A stretch of 64,000 nt of DNA from Trissonchulus latispiculum (taxonomy: Eukaryota > Nematoda > Enoplea > Enoplida > Ironidae): contig JASAND010020402.1 in assembly GCA_030248195.1 (NCBI GenBank), forward strand, positions 33,033 through 97,032, written 5' to 3'. The notes beneath the pieces are model-generated. The model did not search any database. It was not told the origin of the DNA and was given only the letters and a program-made list of their open reading frames with translations. The position numbers and the translations under genes are program-made. Within the stretch, counting starts at the first letter, position 1. Each line of letters starts with the position of its first letter. Positions 48,196 to 61,934 of the stretch are shown here, piece by piece.

Positions 48196-49158
48196 GGTTC
48201 CCTATCAAAACGTCTAAAGTCAAAACGTCGAACGTTCATAACGTCTACCGACGAAACGTCTAACGACGAAATGTCTACTGACAAAACGTCTAACTTTTCT
48301 AAAATTGTGTCACACGTTCAAAACGTCTAAACTTACCAACTTTTGGTGATTATTTTACTTATTTTGTATGGGTCTGGGTCAGGTTTCATATAGGACGCTT
48401 TGAGTATGGGTGGCAGGGTCTTGCCAAATTTTTGAAGTTCTGGCATTGTCCCAAATATACTTCTAATTTTCTGCATTAGCTTCTGTGATGACTTAAGAAA
48501 CTTAAAGAAAAATGAAAATATATTCGATTATAAAAAGTTATACATAGATCTGTTCCACCAAACTCTTAGTCTCTACACCTGATCTATCAATAGTTGCATC
48601 TTAAGTAAACGTGTTATTAAAGCTTCAGTATTCGACTAGTCATTAACTATTCTGTTAACTACCGGTTTACTGTCTGGTGGCTAAACTGGTACCTAAATGG
48701 CGAAACGAAAGCCGATTCTCTAGCAGAATTTCTGGCTATTGGTAAACGGTTGCTGTTTGAAAGGATAGGTTGAACATTCGCTAAAGTTACCAAAGTGATT
48801 TAGTGGTGATTACAGTTAGTAAAGTAAGTTTTTAACAATTTCCTGATTATTTACTGAATACTGATTACTGATTGTAATCTGGAAAGATGGTGCAAAAGAT
48901 TTCACTGATTGCTGATTACTTATTAATTTTAAAAATTTTAAGCAGAAGTTCTAAGGTTTCTGGAATTGAAATAGATTTACTTTAAAATAATAATAAACCT
49001 GATTTGCTTACTTTAAAGTGATTTTAGACATTTTGAACGGGTGACACAATTTTAGAAAAATTAGTCGTTTTGTCAGTAGACGTTTCGTCGTTAGACGTTT
49101 CGTCGGTAGACGTTATGAACGTTAGACGTTTTGACTTTAGACGTTTTGAACGGACACC
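48196..49158. mobile_element. non-autonomous element with AAACGTCTAA repeat ends and 8-bp duplication
   Basis: Starts GGTTCCCTATCAAAACGTCT; the right end, read inward, is GGTGTCCGTTCAAAACGTCT. A perfect 8-bp duplication ACTAAAAA flanks it (48188-48195 and 49159-49166). The 125-bp inverted arms are built from repeated GACGAAACGTCTAAC units. Eight-bp duplications with GG termini would suit the Merlin superfamily better than hAT. No coding frame. Confidence 0.88.
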
Positions 49159-49166
49159 ACTAAAAA

Positions 49167-51022
49167 TGAGTAGGTTCCTTCCAACGATGATATGTAAATG
49201 GATTGTAATGCAGTTGAATACAAATGGAGTAGGCGGCATTTCCTACAGTAATGGCGTTTGAGGATCAGTGTTCAAAGTCTTCGTGTCAACTTGAATTTGG
49301 TTTGCTTGCAAAGGAAGTGGGCATAGGGAACATTGATAAGCCTGATATGGAAGTTCATCAGATGACACGTCATACGGTGCTGTAGCGGTGGGTGACCAAT
49401 CATTTTTCGTATGTAGTAGTTTATTTGTTCGTATATATTTCACATGTTTGTATGTCTCGCAAATGCAAAACCAATTTATTTGTTCCCTATATTTTAATGA
49501 ATTATGGAAGGAAGCTGCTGTCAACGAAACTTTTCAATTTAATTAATTTTTGATTTAATCAATTTAATTAATTTCAATTAATTCATGTTTCTCTTGTTGC
49601 TGTCTCTCTCGCCTCTCTCTCTCTCTCTCCAGTCCAAGTCGAGTCATCAGCTGAACTTTCATATCTGGTTTTTCAATGTTTCCGTCGACTGTGTACGATG
49701 GTGATTACACTGCAGCTCCTTATGTCTAGGTATATTCTCCGAAAACGCAATCTTTAATGCATTTTGCATGATCTACCTTGTTCACACTCACAGAGTTACC
49801 CTAATTAGACTCTACACTAAATGACAGGAGACATGTTTATGTTGCAGAAGAAATTGAGCATGAAAATAACCATGGCTGAGTACACACGTTAGGAGGAAGA
49901 TGAAAACAGCAGAAAAGAAGAAAAGTGGAAATTCCAACAAAAAGTGTAGCTCAATTTAGAGTCCGAGCTTGGAAGGAAACAAGGGGGCTGCTTGGGACAA
50001 GTGTTGTAGAACGTGTGCACTTTTGTTGGGTACAGGGACTACCCTATTAGTTCCGTTGATCCAAGAGGGAGTGCTAATGGCAGGCTTCAATGTTCTCGCC
50101 TAATGTATTAAAGATAAGGTATCATGCTTCAGTCAACGTTCATTGCGTCTATTACTGAACACAGCGGACTAGAATGAGAGTCAATAGCGGCCAAAAAACG
50201 CAAAAGTAATGAATTTCTAACTATTCTTGTAGAAACCAACGTTGAGTATGTCTGTCTTTCCTTAAAACGGAGGTGAGAGATACAGGCGCTTAGATTTTAT
50301 CTTATATACCTAGTTGATATAGCTTAGCTCGATTCTGTTAGTTTGACAAGTTTCCAGGTCACTGGAACCAGAAATAAATCATTAAGTTTTCTTTAATCGT
50401 CCGTAATGCAGTCAGTACCACTCCTAGTGGAATTTCGTAAACAAAAAGAATTAGAGCGTAGTGTACAAATATAGCATCGCCAGGTATACGGATTGTAATG
50501 GTACTAATTACTAATGTTTGGAATCTTGAATACTATCGTTAAAATATCAAATATAGATGGTATGGGTATGTGGACGCTGCTGTGATCAACAGTTCTCTGT
50601 TATTAAGAGAAAGCTTTTGCAGTAACTTTTTACAAGACAGAATTATAGGAATGAAGAAAAAAGATGGACAACAAGCCACACCAATCATTCGAATTACCCT
50701 CTCACTGCAAGCTAGAGTATTATGAAGAGGAATGACGTAAATAACCTTGAAAGACCTCCTAACATGAGAAGCTAATCACAACATTTAGTCGGAATAAGGA
50801 AACGCTGAGTACCGGTTCGCATGCAACAAAATCAAAAAAGAAAGACATTAGACACTTTTTAGACATCCATTGAATAAAAGCTGCTTTATGAGCATAAATT
50901 CTGTTTTTAGAGTAGATATGAAAATGGAGATTGAAAACCATGAAAACGTTCCTATAGAGTCTATATTGAAGCAGTTCAGTAGTACTGGGCCACTGGCCCC
51001 CTTCGGCTAGCCAGTAGCCGGT
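49167..51022. other. intergenic with short dispersed modules
   Basis: Contains two copies of the GATATGRAAGTTCA module (about 49330-49372, + strand; 49634-49690, - strand) and a (TC)n microsatellite at about 49603-49631. No gene is recognised. Confidence 0.5.
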
Positions 51023-52167
51023 AAAAATGTGTGTACAAACTTCGACCGTTTATAGCAGATTAGCCTTTGGAGTAAACCCCAACAATGTATAGATTTTTAG
51101 AATCCTCAGGAACCCGAGATTTCGAAAATTCGGAAAAATCCGGAATTCCGGGTTTCATTCACGGAAAATCCAAAATTTTTAGTTTTTCGCCCAATTTTTA
51201 TCGCAATCAAAATTTTGTTTTCACGAGCGAATAGAGCTGTTCCCACTGCATATTATTGCTCACAGAAATTTTTCACGATAATGCACTCAATTTCCTGAGT
51301 TCCGGGTTTTCAAAATTTCCGGATTTTAAAAATTTTCTCCAATACCCACAAGATGGGTATCATTCGAAAGCTCTTATCGAGCTGAACAACTTTTGTAATA
51401 GAATGAACTCTTGAAAATGCACACAATTCCTGGGATTCGAAAAAACCGGATTTTCCGGATTTTAAAAACGTTCTCGAATACCCCACAACATGGGTATCAT
51501 TCGAAAGCTCTTGATGAGTTGAACAAATCTTGTAATAAAACCAATGTCTGAAAATGCACCCAATTATCGAAATTCACGAATTCCGGATTTCAGTCTAGCT
51601 TGGAAGGTATTAGCGAATTCCGAGAACTGGGCTCATTTTTGCGAGTTGGTTCTATTACAAGATTTGTTCAGGTCATCAAGAGCTTTCGAATGATGCCCAT
51701 ATTGTGGGGTATTGGAGAAAATTTTTAAAATCCGGAAAAACCAGTTTTCTCGAATTCCGGGAATTGTGTGCATTTTCAGGAGTTCATTCTATTACAACTG
51801 TTGTTCAGCTCGATAAGAGCTTTCGAATGATACGCATCTTGTGGGTATTGGAGAAAATTTGTAAAATCCGGAAATTTTGAAAACCCGGAATTCCGGAAAT
51901 TGTGTGCAGTTTCGTGAAAAATTTCTAAGAGCAATAATATGCAGTGGGAACAGCTCTATTCGCTCGTGAAAACAAAATTTTGATTGCGATAAAAACTGGG
52001 AGAAAAACTAAAAATTTTGGATTTTCCGTGAATGAAACCCGGAATTCCGGATTTTTCCGAATTTTCGAAATCTCGGGTTCGTGAGGATTCTAAAAATATA
52101 TACATTGTGTGGGTTTACTGCAAAGGCTAATCTGCTATAAACGGTCAAAGTTTGTACACACATTTTT
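51023..52167. repeat. 1.1-kb foldback palindrome
   Basis: The left half (51023 to about 51600) is the reverse complement of the right half (to 52167), from AAAAATGTGTGTACAAAC inward. The halves contain repeated CCGGAATTCCGG-like pieces and four copies (two per arm) of GGTATCATTCGAAAGCTCTT. There is no coding frame and no target duplication. It could be a foldback transposon. Confidence 0.85.
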
Positions 52168-52218
52168 TGGTCGTACTTATAGTTTCTCCCTGCTCGACTT
52201 GCCTCGAAACGGAGTTTC

Positions 52219-52697
52219 AGGGCTAGCATTAGATTTAGCTAAATATTTTCAAATGATGTGGCTTTAAGAAAAACTCGCTGATAGTTGGTTTTTTAATTCT
52301 TAATCTTCTACAAGGTTCAATTTATTTTCTAGCTTTTATCGAGTTGATAAAAAAACATTAAATATATGCTGAGCTTATGGCCATCATTATAATTTTACGA
52401 AAAGGAACAAAATTAGTTTTGCTGTCAACTTCCAAAAGTCGTTTGTCCAAAATTTAGGGCTAGCATTCGATTTAGCTAAATATTTTCAAATAATGTGGTT
52501 TTAAGAAAAACTCGCTGATAGTTGGTATTTTAATTCTTAATCTTCTACATATACAAGCTTCAATTTATTTTCTAGCTTTTATCGAGTTGTTAAAAAGAAA
52601 CATTAAATATATGCTAAGTTTATGGCCGTCATTATAGTTTTACGAAAAGGAACAAAATTAGTTTTGCTGTCAACGTCCAAAATTCGCATTTGTCCTC
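52219..52697 (+). repeat. tandem duplication, 237-bp unit, two copies
   Basis: AGGGCTAGCATT starts at 52219 and again at 52456. The two copies differ by a few bases and a short insertion. Content is AT-rich and non-coding. Confidence 0.9.
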
Positions 52698-55600
52698 AGT
52701 CGGTGCAAATTAGTGATTTTGAAACATCTGAGGTGCACTGGTTTTTAAACAGTATTCTACTCATCAAAGGCATTGATCCATAGAACAACGATCTTTATGT
52801 ATTTAATGTTTGATAATTTCTGTGGAATTAAATTAAATTAATTAAATATAACAAATTATAATTGTCATGCGGAATAATTATTATACTAATATAATAATAC
52901 TACTTATATAATAATTATTAGTTTAGTACGACATAGTTAATGTTCATTGCACAATAAGGATGGCATACGACCTGTATACGATGCACCAGACCAAATTAGG
53001 GCAATAGTTTCATGTGTGTTCTGTGTTTAGTTCAGTTCAGTGCGCAGTACCTTAAACTGATAAAGTTTAGCTATGCACTTACGCAAGCTTTCTTCAAGCA
53101 ATGTGTCCATTCCGTTTGACTGAATGTGGTTAGAAAATTATAACTATGTGAATGCCAGAAAAAATACTCAAGGCTTTAAAAGCCTAGTGAATAGTGCTAA
53201 CGAAGTTATGAAGATTTTATTAAGTCATATTCCGTAATCTATCTGGTGATATTGCATGGCAACTAGAAAATGCAGGAAGATATCGGAAACGTGCCTAAGG
53301 ATAAGATACAAACCTGGAAGTATACAAAATGTATTGGATTGAACAAATTATTTAATGTCATAGTCATGCACAATTGGATGAAATGTTTCAAGGCTTGTCC
53401 AGACCTTGCACCTCGCTTTTTAATTGCATAGAAATGTATATAAAAGCGTTAGCTTTCAGAATTCCATTATTGCTTCCATTCATCTACTGAAAAATGCTGT
53501 AATAAGGTATATGCATAGACTTGGTGTCATCTCTTAATGACAACCTGCATAATCTGTCTGATTAACGCTGGTATCACAACAACACAACACGTGAGTACGT
53601 AACCCATATGGTCATTTCTGTTCAATTAGTAAAGTTGACCAGAAAGAGAAAAGTGCACCTCACCACTGGGTAGGTAAGTAGGTACTTTGTGACTTGCCGT
53701 GACTCCCACAGCGTCGCATTGAGTACGGAATTGCGTATCTCTACTCAATGAGTCGAAGATTGTGGTCTCACGTGGAAGTCAGACTCACGACATCCTAATT
53801 ATTGTTCCAAAAGTCGGCCGACTGGGCCAGCGATGATACTATGGCATTAAGGTTGGAAGGAATGCGTATAACTTGCTTACAGTGAATTGTATCGTTACTA
53901 ATTTTGAAATTTGAAATTATTAATATTAAAATTTTGATGGCAATCATTGTTAGTTTTCGGCCTCCTACCGTCCGTAGTAGACTCTTGGTATCAGTAACGT
54001 CATTAGCTAGCTAGTGATAGGTTTGTCTATATTGAAATACATTCCCCAATTTAAAATTCATTAATTTCAAAGTGTATAATCTTAACGCACCGTCAAACCT
54101 ACAAAATGGGATTTAGCAATCAAACCTTCAAACTAATGCCAAAAAATGAAAAAATGCAAAAAGCAAAAGCAACCTGACTGCAAAGCCGCCATTTCATACC
54201 ACCTTAGGATTATCCAAAGTGAAGCAGTTGTTAATGTCACTCATAACTTAACATAAAACAATGCGGGACCTCGACATGTTTCCCAGTAAGGTATGCTCAA
54301 AGGAGTGACAGCTACCTTACGACATGCACCACCTTGCGCTGATCTCATATCTCTAAGATAGCATAAAAAGAGTTTTACATTTCACTGGAAAAAATTAAAA
54401 ATTCAACATTCAAAGGAACAGTTGAGAGTCACTTTGTAGTATAGGTTTGTGCGTAGAAGGCCATCACATAAGCGTTGAATCTGATCTTGCGACGTTTCAT
54501 ACTAAGCCATTTCAAGTGTTGAGAAATGAAACAGAGGGGTGCAGCTGAACTAACCTAAGGAAGGATTGTGGATCAGTGATAGCTTCAAAATCTCGTAGCT
54601 AATAAAAGGAAGCCCAGATTAGTCCTAGTAGGTAGCTAGATGGATAAAATTGTAACTAGGACTTAGCCTAAACAATTTTTGTAACAATCCGGATTGATAA
54701 TTACAGTAAGAATAATCACAATCTGTAGTTTACTGATAAGTTCCTCATTCGAATACGACGATGAGATAATATATAAGTCAAGCTTTTTTCATTTATCAAT
54801 AAATACTTTAATTACATTGTATTACTAGGAATACACCCAGCTTATTTTTTGCGAATAAACCAATCATGTACCCGTCACTGAACTTTCAGCAATGGTATAA
54901 CCACAACGTTGAGAGCAGTAGAGCTCTTCAGAAGTTGTTTCTGAGCTTGTTTCGAAGAAAGCTGATTAATTGAATAGTTGATTAAAGCTGCAAACACTGG
55001 AAAAACATGCTTTCACAAAAGGTTTTTTACACTAGATCTCACTCTTAGAGACATAGAGATTTAGATTTAGACTTAGACTTAGAGACTTAGACTAGAAGTG
55101 AGCCACGATATTACTTCATCTTGGACAAGATGAAAGTCACGAATCTATAAATTATAAATTTTTGATTTCAGCTGCTTGACTGCAGCTGCATGCAACTAAC
55201 ATAATTTAAACACCTCTGAATAAAGTTTTAGACTTGAGGAAGTAATCATTTATAACTAAATCTACAGGGTTGAAGTTTACGTCAGCATTAAGTTAATGAC
55301 AGAAAAAGTGTCCAAACTTTATTGTTTTAGCACCATACTGGCAATTCCCCCGTTGCTGGGAAATCGTGGATGTGAACTTTGTATTATAATTTCCCATGGG
55401 ACTCGAGAATATTGATGAGTGAAGTCAAATTCACCAAATTATATATTGCTGAACCAAGAAGCAAGGACTACCAAAAAGAAGCCTATTATCGATAAATTAA
55501 TTCTAATCAAAGAACTAAAAAATTAGTTGCAGAGAAATAGATGACGTAAACGATGAAGGAAGAGATATTCCAGCTTTACCTGGACAGTCTTTAAGCATAG

Positions 55601-56512
55601 GAAAATGAGATTTACTTTGACTGAAAATAAAAGCAAAAGTAGAGAAAAGAGAGCAGACGTCAACAATTGAGCCATTGAAAGATAGTTTTGTCAACATGTT
55701 GCCTCAAAAAGGACCCGCAGAACCCATCCTGCGCTTCTAATTTATGTAAGCCTTGTCTCCTTAAAAGATAAGCTCTCTATGGGCATTGAAGGGCCACAAA
55801 ACGCCTAATTCATTCAATTTATTCGGGTGCTTAATCCATGAGAAAATTTCTCCTATTTTTTGGAGTTTTCATGTAGGTCCGCTTATCGTCAGGGTGCTAA
55901 AGCCCAAAGTAAACATGCTTAGGTACTTGCCTCAAGGATTCCAAAAGTGCAGAATCCCTCCAAACATAACCTGATCAATAAGTGGCCCAAAAGAGGACAT
56001 TTTTGCCGTTCATCATCAAATATAGAAAATAAATAAACCGTCAAAAGCGGCTATGCTTGCATTGGGCGTTTAGGGACCAGAACTGAAACTTAAAAAGTTG
56101 TAACCGTTTGGAAAAGATTTTGTATTAAACAGTGTGTTGTTGGGTGAGTACGTTTTAGCCATTATTTTGCAACTTGCCTATGCTTACTAGTTGTTAAAGT
56201 AGTCCTGGTCCTTCTGGCTCAACGTTGATCTATTTCACTTGCAAAGTCATCACAGAATTGATAGCTGATATTCGTATAAAATGTTGAGCACAAAAAGATG
56301 CAGTGCTCCTAATCTAAATTCTCCGATCGGTGGGATCCTTGTTTTAAATTCGTTGTTAGCAATAACAAGTGATTTCAGGACAGGAAGTCATGCAAGGACT
56401 CAGTCATTGGGATCTTCTATGCCTGAATCTTTTAAAATTGCAAGTTAATAACCCCTAGTTAAACACCCAGTAATTTTATGACAACTTTTCTTCCACTTTA
56501 CAGTGTCTAATT
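52698..56512. other. intergenic, no recognised gene
   Basis: AT-rich and largely free of obvious repeats. A GC-richer stretch at about 53640-53850 has no recognisable structure. Scattered short frames near 55515-55980 contain several stops and match nothing I know. Confidence 0.4.
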
Positions 56513-56812
56513 TTGGATCACCTTTACGTCTTTGCTGATGATCTACTCTGTTCAAACCACAGGACTACCACGAGAAAAGGGAAATGGATGACACCGAAGG
56601 GCAGGATCGTTTGGGATACTGAGATACCAGATACCAGAGCTCAGAGATTTTGCCGACTTCGTCCAGTATCGGAGATCAAGTGTCTGTTTGCAGCACCCGG
56701 ATATGTTGTGAAGTCGATTAACCATGTGTGGTTCCAATTCCGACACCCTTCTGAAGGAAAAGTGCTCATCAAACAAGATTGCATGACTGATTTAAATAAG
56801 TTAAAAGTATAA
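56513..56812 (+). other. unassigned open frame, 99 codons
   Basis: Open from about 56513 (no ATG; preceded by a pyrimidine tract and CAG) to TAA. Contains VFADDLLCS and WFQFRHPSEGKVLIKQ. It could be an exon or a chance frame. The FADD motif recalls reverse transcriptases, but the surrounding sequence does not. Confidence 0.25.
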
Positions 56813-56877
56813 ACTGTTTTTACTTCCAGTTCTTAGTTTTGTTACTTTCTGACTGCTTACAAATACATATAGCTTAA

Positions 56878-57886
56878 GGTGGTGGTATCCTTTTGTGCAG
56901 TGCATTTGCCGTTATTTTTTTGAAACGCTATAACTTTCGCAATTGTGGGAGTTGGAAAGAGCTTTATACATTGTTTTAAAGCTTATAATCTGTACATTCA
57001 GATGAGCTTACGAAATAAGCAAAATTAGCACAAAACTAGCAAGCATTTTCTGACATACTGACTTCTGACAGGCTAAATATAGACCAAAAATTTTTGAACA
57101 TGGATTTCTCAAAACTGTAAAATTGGCCAAAAGTTTTTCTTGTGTCATGATATGAAGGACATATGCGCCGAGGGACATTTTTTGGATTTGGCTCAACAAG
57201 CCTCAATACTCCAGAAAATCCGGCAAATGTGCGCTGACACGAAATTTCGCAACTTTGTATTCAATTTTCTCGCAACTGGCGAAGTTTTAGCTCAAACCAA
57301 GAAAAATGTCCCTCCGCAATAGTGCCAATTTTCATCGAGCCAAAAATCAGGCGAATCCATTGGGTAGTTTTTGAGAAATCGCTGTTCAAAACAAAATAAT
57401 CGCAGTTTTTGCCAAAATGGTTTTTCGGCCAAATCTCTAGCTTAAAGCAACGAATCCCAGGTAATAGGCACTGATAAAATGGGCAATTAGACCGCTTATC
57501 GATTGAGCATAAATAACCGAAAATTGTTCGTACGATTTAGCAGTAATTTTGAAAAAACTGATTTTTTTCGAAAACAGCCGTTTTTTGACCCCAGAAAGTG
57601 TTTTTGGCTTATACTGACTTAACCACTAGAGATAGCTCAAAGGTTGTAAAAGCAAAAATGTTCGTTTTTGTACCCTCTTTCCATCCATAACAACCAATCT
57701 GATGTATCGACTACCTACTGAGAGTATAATGCCAAAAACCGAAAATTTCTAATTTTTCACCTAAAAATGTGGGACTGATCGGAGAATGTTAAAGAGTACC
57801 AAAATAGCATAGTTGGAAAGTTTCATCTACTTTCATAAAGAATTGAAGTCTTTAGGGTCAAATTTACACAAAAGGAAACTACCACC
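56878..57886. mobile_element. TTAA-flanked non-autonomous element (Kolobok/piggyBac-like), copy 2
   Basis: Begins GGTGGTGGTATCCTTTTGTG and ends GGAAACTACCACC, flanked by TTAA at 56874-56877 and 57887-57890. It is 1009 bp and collinear with 19795-20802 throughout. Matched interior landmarks include AACTTTCGCAATTGTG and GAGGGACATTTTTT. Confidence 0.9.
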
Positions 57887-57890
57887 TTAA

Positions 57891-59440
57891 GTCTTTCATC
57901 CGGTCCTACCTAACTTTTATCTACAATGGTTATGGGCCCAGGCGCGCAGCCAGACGTTTGCCCCCCCCCTGATCAGCCCCATTTTTATTTGCGCTTTCGC
58001 TCTGCATCTGGCCGTCTGCTTGTTTAGTGGAAAAGAAGGTTACTCTCCTTGTTCTGCCAAGTCCTGCCAAAGATGTCAGTCGAAGTTTGTTCTGCCTCTG
58101 AGCGAAATTGCAAAGCCTGCCTGCGTTGTTAGCGTTGTTTCACTGAGCGGATTAGAATATGTTGAAATTTGGGTTGTCAAACCTTTTGCTTGGAGCTTTT
58201 TTCTGCATTTGTTGTTTTGGCTTTTACTGCACATTATTCCTTCTGGGGTCAGTTTGGTTCTATCATAATATTTCACTGTTTTAATTGTGTGTTTACACTT
58301 TTCTTTGAAAAATGAACGCGGCAGTTTTGTCCAAGACGTTTTTCTTGCAATATTCTTGCAAATCTTTTATACCACATGTAAACTTTATTGAGTACTTTCA
58401 CGGTTCGCTGTGTGCATTATTCATGTTCTATGTGAATATGGGGAGGAGTGAACAAAAATGCCCTCTTTCCCTTTCACTGGGCCAACAGCAAATCAGAACG
58501 AAGAAAACCTTCCTCCATTCGAGAATTGGGCAAAGCCAATTATAACGATCATTTCGCCTTATCATTGAGAGGATATTGGTGAGAAATCCTTGCCGTGGTA
58601 TTTCGCCAATTTTGGTGTCCTCAACTCCAAACTGGGGATCTGTTTTGGCAATCTGCCCCACCCAAACATGAACCCTTTTCAGAATACTGGGTTTCACTGC
58701 TCCGACCCCGAGCCGGAGTTTCTGCAATCGTTGGCGACGGCGACGCCACAGATCCTCCATCATCTAATCTTTTGTTGACTTCCCTCCCACTAACGAGGAA
58801 GCTCATGTATTATAAACATTATTCTGGTCAGAGTGTGGTGACTCAGTGCAAACAAAAGAAGCCAATATATGTAGCAGACGAAGGAAGGTATCATTTCAAA
58901 AGAATTTATCCGGAGTGTCGGCGCAGTGCAATGAAGAGATGCCATATAGATGCTTACTATCTTAATGATTACGTAATTATGAGCTCCATAGTTTTTTGCT
59001 TTGAGTCTCTTGCTTATGCGTATAAGTTGATCAGAGATATCAGGTTGACAAGCCAACTGACTGTCTTCCAAAATTGACAGCAGTCCCTTTTAGCCTTAAT
59101 TAATTTTCCTGGATGCCATAACCCAGGTCATGTTTCATGCACTTAAGTTTAATGCGTCTAATCTGACATACAGCACTGTTGACTTTCTTGATAGGCAATT
59201 GACTGAACTAAGAAGTGTCAAACCTTTTTAAAAAGAACTGTTCATTTTAATTTTGAATTTCACAAACATTTTTAAATGACACTTGCTAAGGTTAATTAAA
59301 TTACAGAGTATTCACAGTGGCGCTCGCCAACTCGCTACTCAGGTATCGTCTCTATAGTCGTACAACGACTGGCAAACTGTTAGCAATCACGGCTCAATGC
59401 AAAAGTACACGAAAAGTAACAACGCTGTCGCTAAGTTTGG
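57891..59440. other. intergenic; ambiguous overlapping open frames
   Basis: 58428-58763 on the minus strand is open for 111 codons from an ATG (MMEDLWRRRRQRLQKLRLG). 58595-59077 on the plus strand is open for 160 codons without an ATG. They overlap, and neither has a domain I recognise. At 57940-57975, a CAGGCGCGCAGCCAG plus poly-C stretch resembles a lone short hAT end. Confidence 0.35.
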
Positions 59441-59454
59441 CGAGTAGCGTTGGG

Positions 59455-59600
59455 CATTGGCCGGACCTTTTGTCAGCCTAGCCAATTTGCTTGGCCGGAC
59501 TTTGTTCGATGGTCACCCAATGGCCAATTGGCCGTTCGTTGACAGTTGACCGCTGATTGACTCGGCCAACTGCCAACGGCCAACGGCCAAAATGTTTGCC
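59455..59600. repeat. degenerate TTGGCCG minisatellite
   Basis: Repeats of CAATGGCCAATTGGCC type, related to the arms of the hAT element at 30755-31722 but decayed and without recognisable ends. Confidence 0.65.
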
Positions 59601-59804
59601 CTAAAAGGGTTTTTCCTGTGAAATCCAAAAGACTACTAAAATGTTTCTGGTTTTCCTTATTGTAAGTTAAATAAAGTTTGGACCATTTGCCTGAGATAGA
59701 GTTAGGGACTGTGGTGTATTAAGAAAATCAAGTCTTAAATATTTATAGTTTTGAACCAGTCTTAGGGACACAACATTTGACGAACTCAAGCAAAATTACC
59801 TACC

Positions 59805-60530
59805 GTGGATAAACTAGAACCGTTTGATCCTGAGATGGAGGAGTGTGAAATAGTTTTGTGGAGCGTACGTCAGCCTGCTTTGCCAGCGTACGTTGAAGAC
59901 GACCAACAAAAATGATCCTATTAGTTTCATGGGTTCAGCAACTTACCAATTACTACGTAGTTTGTTGGCGCCTGTTAAACTGTGCGACTCTGCCTATCCC
60001 ATAGACACTTTAAACATACACTTTAATCCTCCAACCCCTGATCGTCGCAGAAAAAAAAGTTTCATTAAAGAGATCAAAGAAAGACCTGATGAATTCGTTT
60101 CAGACTATTTAGGACAGCTGAGGGAGCTTGCCGTAAAGTGTAACTTTGAACTGTCTTGAGTGTGCTCTATGAGACAAATTCGTGTGCTGACTATCCAATA
60201 AATTGATTGAGCAGAGACTTCCACCAGATAGGGACTTAACTTTTCAGAGTGCCTTTGAGCTGGGACAAGCTTTGCACTCTACTGAACAGGGTTCATCTTT
60301 TCTATTTACCAAATCAGGTTCGGTGTCTGTTATCGGAAATAACAAAAACCTGGACCTAAGAATCATGATTTTAAAAGAAAGAATAAAGTTAAGCGACAAC
60401 CTTCACAACTCTGCTATCGCTGTAATGGTCAAGTTCATAGTCCAAATTCTCGCAACGCTAAAGACCTTTGATTCCGCCTCTGCGGAGTCATAGGTCATTA
60501 TCGAAAACGCGTGCCGTGAGAAACAGTCCC
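59805..60530 (+). pseudogene. Ty3/gypsy-type retrotransposon gag remnant
   Basis: Pieces in two or more frames: KLEPFDPEMEE near 59810; ATYQLLRSLLAP near 59940; DEFVSDYLGQLRELAVKCNF near 60090; EQRLPPDRDLTFQSAFELG near 60205. A zinc-knuckle remnant CYRCNGQVHS has lost its last cysteine, and a second half-knuckle LCGVIGH follows. This order (capsid core, then CCHC fingers) is that of Ty3/gypsy gag. Stops and frameshifts show it is inactive. No polymerase follows in this window. Confidence 0.85.
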
Positions 60531-61934
60531 AGATTCCACGCGATCTCATTACTGCGCAACACTTGATGTATCAGACCATTCGGCTGAAGGCTCTGGACCT
60601 GGAAATGGCGAATGTAACTGTTACTGTGTCGTTATTGTTACTGTTTTTGTTTTCTTTGCTTTTACTAACAAGTGAGGAAATGCGGTGACCTGATCTGCCA
60701 CCATCTCGTTCTTCAGACTGATGTGTACAAAAGCTTGTTACGGAAAGTTAAGAAATCACAAGTTAAGTTGTCATCGATCGTGTGCTCACAGCAGTTATGT
60801 AGTAAAAGCATTACGAGGTATTCATAAATATAACCAAATATTTAAACACACAAATAACTGTCGTATCCGCGAATAATCCACTATAAACAGCTGCACAATA
60901 TTATTATTACACAAGAACACAAAATAACCAACATATACACCAATATAAGGAGACTATCAGCTACTAACCCGCAGATCAGCAACAATGCTAAAATGAGTTC
61001 CGGTAAAGTAGTTGAAACATTTGAAAGACAAATATGAATAAGAATAGGAACGAAGATATAAGCTGTAGCGAACAAACTTTATAAATTTAGGTACAAGAAT
61101 TAAACTTCTGGCGGATTGTTAAAGACAACCGCAGTTTGTATCCAGGAAACAAGAGAGCTAAGTTATTTTCCAACTCAATTTAGCTCAACTTGAGGCTTTG
61201 ACAGGTAGAAAGGTACAAAGGGAAGTCAAGAATCCGACTATCAAGTTCATAGTCTCTTTTCTTCAAACTGAGTCTTTGGCTTAGGTATTAATTTATTCTG
61301 AATGTTCAAGTAGAAACAGACGATCATGGGTCTCCATCTCTGTGACCTCTATTTTGTTATTAAAAATTTAGCTTTTGCCATTCTCGTAGTTCAATGTGTG
61401 TTGACTGAATGACTCCTACTTGTAAGTGCTGTGCTGGAGAGCGTATGAAGTATGGTGCTGTTCGCTGCTCTAACTGTTCTAGAACGTCACAGCCACAGCC
61501 TATTTTAAGTTAGAGCACCAGAAATTCTTATTAAAGTATGAAATGTTCGGCCGGCGGCCGGTCGGTGAAACCTCGACCGCTTGAATAACTAGTTCTAACC
61601 CGGTCAGAACTGGATATGTTTAGATTATGTTTTGCGGCTTAAGCATACTCTAAGCTGCTGAAATATTAGCAGTTTCTTATCATTCCATCCATAATTCTCA
61701 CTTTTCAGACACGGGCCACCAGGTTATCAGGTCAGAAGTCGATCGCTTCACCGGGTTACGTGGTCAGAAGATAATAACGACGTCGTTTCGTCTCCGACAC
61801 CACTCGTCCAGTGCCGAGGGCAGATGGTATCCTATTACATTCATCACGTTATGGTCGAGGGTATGTAGCTCACACACTGTGGTCTGTGTGTGGTACCCCA
61901 CGCAACTGCAGTAAAGAGGCGGAGAGAAGCGTTT
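60531..61934. other. intergenic, no recognised gene
   Basis: Mostly AT-rich. A small GC-rich palindrome (CGGCCGGCGGCCGG) lies at about 61550. No reverse transcriptase or protease follows the gag remnant. Confidence 0.4.

Noticed and set aside
56513..56812. FADDLL motif as a reverse transcriptase active site
   Set aside because: No other reverse transcriptase motif lies on either side in any frame.
58428..59077. Overlapping open frames on both strands as a gene
   Set aside because: No recognisable domain, no clear splice partners, and the two frames overlap; evidence is too weak for a gene call.
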